Positions 6,202 through 8,152 of a stretch of DNA of 8,152 nucleotides are shown here, one piece after another. Each line of letters begins with the position of its first letter. Positions within the stretch are counted from its first letter, which is position 1. Where the stretch lies: NCBI GenBank assembly GCA_937892225.1, contig CALAUH010000297.1:1-8152 (forward strand), given 5' to 3'. The notes beneath the pieces are model-generated. The model did not search any database and was not told the origin of the DNA. It worked only from the letters and a program-made list of their open reading frames with translations. Origin of the DNA: an uncultured Treponema sp. Its GTDB lineage: Bacteria; Spirochaetota; Spirochaetia; Treponematales; Treponemataceae. Position numbers and translations under genes: made by a program.

Positions 6202-6250
6202 TTATTTAATATCTTTTCAATTATCGGCATTTATTGCTAAAAAAAATATA

Positions 6251-6895
6251 TTAATCTAATTCAGGAAGATGAATTAACCAGTTACCGTCGACTTTTGTAA
6301 AATAATAATAAACGACAATTGATTTATCTTCTTTTACCTGAACTGCTTTTATATTATCTTTTGATATGTATCTTATTTCATCAACCTGGCTTCTTTGTCG
6401 TGATGGAATAAAAACATAAATAAAATAATCATTTAATGTCTTAATTTTGATTTTTTTATTAGGAAGTTTATTCTGTGCAATCTGTAATTTCTGTGGATTT
6501 GAATAATATGTAATAGAAACTGGGTCTATATGTTTTTTCCATTCTTCAAAATCCTTTGTTGACATGATTTTAGATAATTCATTAATTTCATTTAAAATTT
6601 TAGCTTTATCTATATTAAAATCATTCTTTGAAATATCTGATTTATTATCAAGATTTCCAATTGAACGTAAATATTCTTCATCTTCTTCTGTAATAATTTC
6701 TTCTGGTTCTTCAACAATTTCTACAGGTGCAGGTTCTTCTGGCTTTACAACAGGTTCTGGCTGTTCAATTTTTGGTGCTTCAGAGCCTTTATTTGAACCA
6801 AAGAGATTTTTAAAGAATTTTACTAAATCAAAATCACAGCTTGTAAAGAGAAAAGACAGACATAAAGTTAATATAAATATTTTTTTATTTTTCAT
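6251..6895 (-). CDS. Small lipoprotein with Pro/Glu-rich linker, unknown function
   Basis: The 214-residue product begins with a lipoprotein signal peptide: MKNKK, a hydrophobic core, then the relaxed spirochaetal-type lipobox FTSC with lipidation at C20. A short basic/aromatic stretch follows, then a Pro/Glu/Val-rich linker (about 43-75) that probably spaces the globular part from the membrane. The C-terminal ~140 residues are mixed alpha/beta. They contain the helix-like ILNEINELSKIMSTKDFEEWKKHID and several beta-rich segments, ending VVYYYFTKVDGNWLIHLPELD. That ending resembles the closing strands of NTF2/SnoaL-like folds, where a W-x-I strand is common, but this is only a resemblance. The promoter lies almost on top of the ATG and there is no Shine-Dalgarno. 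The gene diverges from coaD by 55 bp. No firm terminator follows before the HEAT-repeat gene, so partial cotranscription is possible. It may be lineage-restricted. Confidence 0.88.
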   Translation of the reverse strand: MKNKKIFILTLCLSFLFTSCDFDLVKFFKNLFGSNKGSEAPKIEQPEPVVKPEEPAPVEIVEEPEEIITEEDEEYLRSIGNLDNKSDISKNDFNIDKAKILNEINELSKIMSTKDFEEWKKHIDPVSITYYSNPQKLQIAQNKLPNKKIKIKTLNDYFIYVFIPSRQRSQVDEIRYISKDNIKAVQVKEDKSIVVYYYFTKVDGNWLIHLPELD

Positions 6896-6903
6896 ATTTT
6901 AAT

Positions 6904-6931
6904 ATTATATACTATTGTAGTATTTCGTCAA
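6904..6931 (-). promoter_or_regulatory. Near-consensus promoter of the lipoprotein gene, predicting a leaderless mRNA
   Basis: TTGACG (6931-6926, 5/6) and TATAAT (6909-6904, 6/6) are 16 bp apart. Only eight bases separate the -10 from the ATG at 6895, so transcription should start within two or three bases of the start codon. No Shine-Dalgarno is present. This is the best promoter on the minus strand. Confidence 0.75.
6909..6923. promoter_or_regulatory. Palindrome filling the lipoprotein promoter spacer, operator candidate
   Basis: ATACTA (6909-6914), TTG, TAGTAT (6918-6923) is a perfect 6-bp-arm inverted repeat. It lies almost exactly between the -35 and -10 boxes of the lipoprotein promoter, and upstream of coaD on the other strand. 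Its position would suit a dimeric repressor acting on either or both genes. Chance in AT-rich DNA cannot be excluded. Confidence 0.4.
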
Positions 6932-6950
6932 ATAAGTTAAGTTAATATAT

Positions 6951-7430
6951 ATGGTAAAAGCAGTTTTCGCAGGATCTTTTGATCCTCCAACAAATGGACA
7001 TTTAGATATTATTCATAGAACATGTGAACTTTTTGATAATATTGATGTAGTTATATCTGTTAATCCGGAAAAAAAATATTTATTTTCTGATGAAGAAAGA
7101 TTTGAAATGTTAAAACAATTGGTAAAACCCTATAAAAATGTAACAGTTCATATCTGGAAAGGATTAATAGTAAACTATGCAAAAGAAAATAAAGCAAAAG
7201 TTCTAATTAGAGGAATTCGTTCTACAAATGATTTTGCATATGAATTTGATCTGGCACATATGAATCAGAATTTAAATCCTGAAATTGAAACATTATTCGT
7301 GCCAACTAAAGAAAAGTATGCTATAGTTAAATCAAGTTCGATAAAGGAACTTGCAATGTTTGGTGGTGATATAAGCAGAATGGTACCAAAAATTGTAGAA
7401 ACTGCACTTAAGAAAAAATATTTAGTCTAA
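6951..7430 (+). CDS. coaD: Pantetheine-phosphate adenylyltransferase
   Basis: CoaD transfers AMP from ATP to 4'-phosphopantetheine to give dephospho-CoA, the penultimate step of coenzyme A synthesis in the cytoplasm. The 159 residues match the family exactly. AVFAGSFDPPTNGHLDII (4-21) contains the nucleotidyltransferase (T/H)xGH motif as TNGH (14-17). The stretch VLIRGIRSTNDFAYEFDLAHMNQNLNPEIETLF (84-116) and the C-terminal KSSSIKELAMFGGDISRMVP (127-146) cover the rest of the active site. The second motif is present as the SSS run. The start cannot move downstream without losing the first strand. No Shine-Dalgarno precedes it, and only weak promoter-like boxes are visible (TTGTAG at 6915-6920, TAAGTT at 6938-6943). 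The last box lies 7 bases from the ATG, so a leaderless message is possible. The rpmF promoter starts 15 bp downstream with no terminator between. Confidence 0.97.
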   Translation: MVKAVFAGSFDPPTNGHLDIIHRTCELFDNIDVVISVNPEKKYLFSDEERFEMLKQLVKPYKNVTVHIWKGLIVNYAKENKAKVLIRGIRSTNDFAYEFDLAHMNQNLNPEIETLFVPTKEKYAIVKSSSIKELAMFGGDISRMVPKIVETALKKKYLV

Positions 7431-7444
7431 TATATTTTATTACA

Positions 7445-7473
7445 TTGACACAAAATTGTAATTTTAGTATATT
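7445..7473 (+). promoter_or_regulatory. Near-perfect sigma-70-type promoter of rpmF-acpP
   Basis: TTGACA (7445-7450, 6/6) and TATATT (7468-7473, 5/6) are separated by exactly 17 bp. A start near 7480 is predicted, giving a leader of about 34 nt. The spacer contains the palindrome AAAATT-GT-AATTTT (7452-7465), a possible operator. This is the closest match to consensus in the window and fits a highly expressed ribosomal protein gene. Confidence 0.85.
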
Positions 7474-7513
7474 ATAAAAGTTATTTTAGAATTTTTATAG
7501 TGAGGTTATATAA

Positions 7514-7702
7514 ATGGCAGTACCTAGATCAAAAACATCAAAGGCAGTTACAAAAAGACGCCAGACTATAAACATGAAACTTAAGGCTCCTCAGCTTGTT
7601 GAATGTAACAATTGTGGTAACCTTGTACAGTCACATCATGTTTGTCCTAAATGTGGTTTTTACCGTGGACGTCAGGTAATTACACCTGAAGTAAATGGTT
7701 AA
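7514..7702 (+). CDS. rpmF: Large ribosomal subunit protein bL32, zinc-binding form
   Basis: bL32 is a small structural protein of the 50S subunit. The 62 residues show the family start MAVPRSKTSKAVTKRRQ, the central LKAPQLVECNNCGNL (23-37), then VCPKCGFYRGRQV (43-55). Four cysteines, C31, C34, C44 and C47, form two CxxC pairs that bind zinc in the C+ type of bL32; C-minus paralogues lack them. There is therefore no sign here of the zinc-starvation variant. The ATG has GAGG 8 nt upstream. The gene stands first behind a near-consensus promoter and is followed after 26 bp by acpP. Linkage of rpmF to fatty-acid genes is common in bacteria, although plsX and fabH, often between them, are absent here. 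Confidence 0.97.
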   Translation: MAVPRSKTSKAVTKRRQTINMKLKAPQLVECNNCGNLVQSHHVCPKCGFYRGRQVITPEVNG

Positions 7703-7728
7703 TAAAAATAGTTCATAGGAGATTTAAA

Positions 7729-7968
7729 ATGGACGAATTGTTTGAAAAAATGCAAAAATTAATTGTTGAAAAGCTTGATATTGATCCTGCTAAAGTTACA
7801 ATGGATTCATCATTCAGAAATGATCTTGGTGCAGACAGTCTTGATACTTACGAATTAGTTTATGCTATCGAAGAAGAATTAGGAGTAAACATTCCTGATG
7901 AAAAGGCAAATGAATTTGAAACAGTTCGAGATGCCTATGATTTTATTAAATCAGAACAGGGAAAATAA
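7729..7968 (+). CDS. acpP: Acyl carrier protein
   Basis: ACP carries growing acyl chains as thioesters on a 4'-phosphopantetheine arm during fatty-acid synthesis. The 79 residues match the family size. The attachment motif reads LGADSLDTYELVYAIEEEL (33-51), with the modified serine at S37. The usual DSLDTVEL is here DSLDTYEL, with Tyr in place of Val two residues before helix-II Leu. The protein is strongly acidic and predicted four-helical; VNIPDEKANEFETVRDAYDFI is the usual helix III-IV region. The ATG has AGGAG 7 nt upstream. It is cotranscribed with rpmF and closed by a strong terminator. The arm is donated by CoA, whose synthesis needs CoaD encoded just upstream. Confidence 0.98.
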   Translation: MDELFEKMQKLIVEKLDIDPAKVTMDSSFRNDLGADSLDTYELVYAIEEELGVNIPDEKANEFETVRDAYDFIKSEQGK

Positions 7969-7998
7969 TTTTTCTTAAAACAAAATTATTAATAATAT

Positions 7999-8035
7999 AA
8001 AAGTACAAGTTATAAACAACTTGTACTTTTTTTTT
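7999..8035 (+). terminator. Strong intrinsic terminator after acpP
   Basis: A perfect 13-bp stem, AAAAGTACAAGTT (7999-8011) and its complement (8018-8030), encloses a 6-nt loop ATAAAC. The T-run is nine bases (8027-8035), of which four overlap the base of the stem. It should end the rpmF-acpP transcript and separate it from rnc, whose probable -35 box lies within the right arm. Confidence 0.92.
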
Positions 8036-8048
8036 GTTTAAATATAAT
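8021..8048 (+). promoter_or_regulatory. Candidate rnc promoter overlapping the acpP terminator
   Basis: A perfect TATAAT (8043-8048) lies 7 bases before the rnc ATG. TTGTAC (8021-8026, 3/6) is the best -35 at 16 bp spacing and forms part of the terminator stem. The predicted start falls at or next to the ATG, so the mRNA would be leaderless. The -10 is convincing; the -35 is weak. Confidence 0.55.
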
Positions 8049-8055
8049 TAAAGAT

Positions 8056-8152
8056 ATGTCAGTAATCACTAAAGAAAGAAAAATACAATTAAATCAGTTT
8101 TGCAAAAAAGTTAATATCAGTTTTAAAAATATTGAATTATTAGATAAAGCAT
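8056..8152 (+). CDS. rnc: Ribonuclease III, first 32 residues (runs off right edge)
   Basis: RNase III cleaves double-stranded RNA, including rRNA precursors. Only the N terminus is visible: my translation from the ATG at 8056 reads MSVITKERKIQLNQFCKKVN followed by ISFKNIELLDKA. The pattern of a short helix, then F-x-N-x-x-LL-x-x-A, matches the opening of the RNase III domain just before the usual THRS(Y/F) motif, which would lie beyond the edge. Position after acpP agrees with the acpP-rnc order common in bacteria. There is no Shine-Dalgarno, and a perfect -10 box sits 7 bases upstream. The catalytic signature is outside the window, so the identification rests on this short stretch and on synteny. 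Confidence 0.8.
   Translation, partial: MSVITKERKIQLNQFCKKVNISFKNIELLDKA

Noticed and set aside
6564..6902. 112-codon plus-strand open frame rich in Ser
   Set aside because: Antisense to the Glu/Pro linker of the lipoprotein; the Ser runs are reverse complements of Glu/acidic codons.
7431..7444. Terminator after coaD
   Set aside because: No inverted repeat lies between the coaD stop and the rpmF promoter; read-through into rpmF is likely.

Overview
The window is about 8.2 kb of AT-rich chromosome (roughly 30% GC by eye). It is almost completely filled with housekeeping genes. The run rpsB-tsf-frr-uppS-cdsA-dxr, the cluster rpmF-acpP-rnc, the long acidic tail on ribosomal protein S2 and the style of the two secreted proteins all suggest a low-GC spirochaete of the genus Treponema. 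That assignment comes from remembered gene order and protein style, not from a database search.

Minus strand, read in the direction of transcription (right to left): a small lipoprotein gene (6895-6251) has a near-consensus promoter so close to its ATG that the mRNA should be nearly leaderless. Next is a secreted HEAT-repeat protein (6134-5415) with its own promoter, closed by a clear intrinsic terminator (5364-5406). A Maf-family nucleotide pyrophosphatase follows (5332-4742). After a weak terminator-like hairpin and a leader with a two-tier hairpin, the operon rpsB (4592-3726), tsf (3720-2887), frr (2740-2198), uppS (2198-1488), cdsA (1472-627) and dxr (623 to beyond the left edge) begins. 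It links translation (uS2, EF-Ts, ribosome recycling factor) with envelope precursor synthesis (undecaprenyl diphosphate synthase, CDP-diacylglycerol synthase and the MEP-pathway enzyme Dxr). These genes are tightly packed: 5 bp tsf/rpsB, 1-bp overlap frr/uppS, 3 bp cdsA/dxr. The exception is the tsf-frr gap, which is filled by a ~120-bp imperfect palindrome that looks like a small repeat element.

Plus strand (left to right): coaD (6951-7430, coenzyme A synthesis) diverges from the lipoprotein gene. A near-perfect promoter (7445-7473) then drives rpmF (7514-7702) and acpP (7729-7968). A 13-bp-stem terminator follows, and the start of rnc (RNase III, from 8056) runs off the right edge. CoaD and acyl carrier protein are linked functionally, because CoA is the donor of the ACP phosphopantetheine arm.

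No RNA gene, CRISPR array, prophage or insertion sequence with a transposase was seen, and no stretch over 300 bases lacks a gene. I did not find an undescribed multi-gene system. The points most worth a second look are the palindromic element inside the essential operon, the apparently leaderless starts of the lipoprotein gene and rnc, the hairpin abutting the rpsB ribosome-binding site, the variant CdsA signature, and the two unassigned exported proteins.
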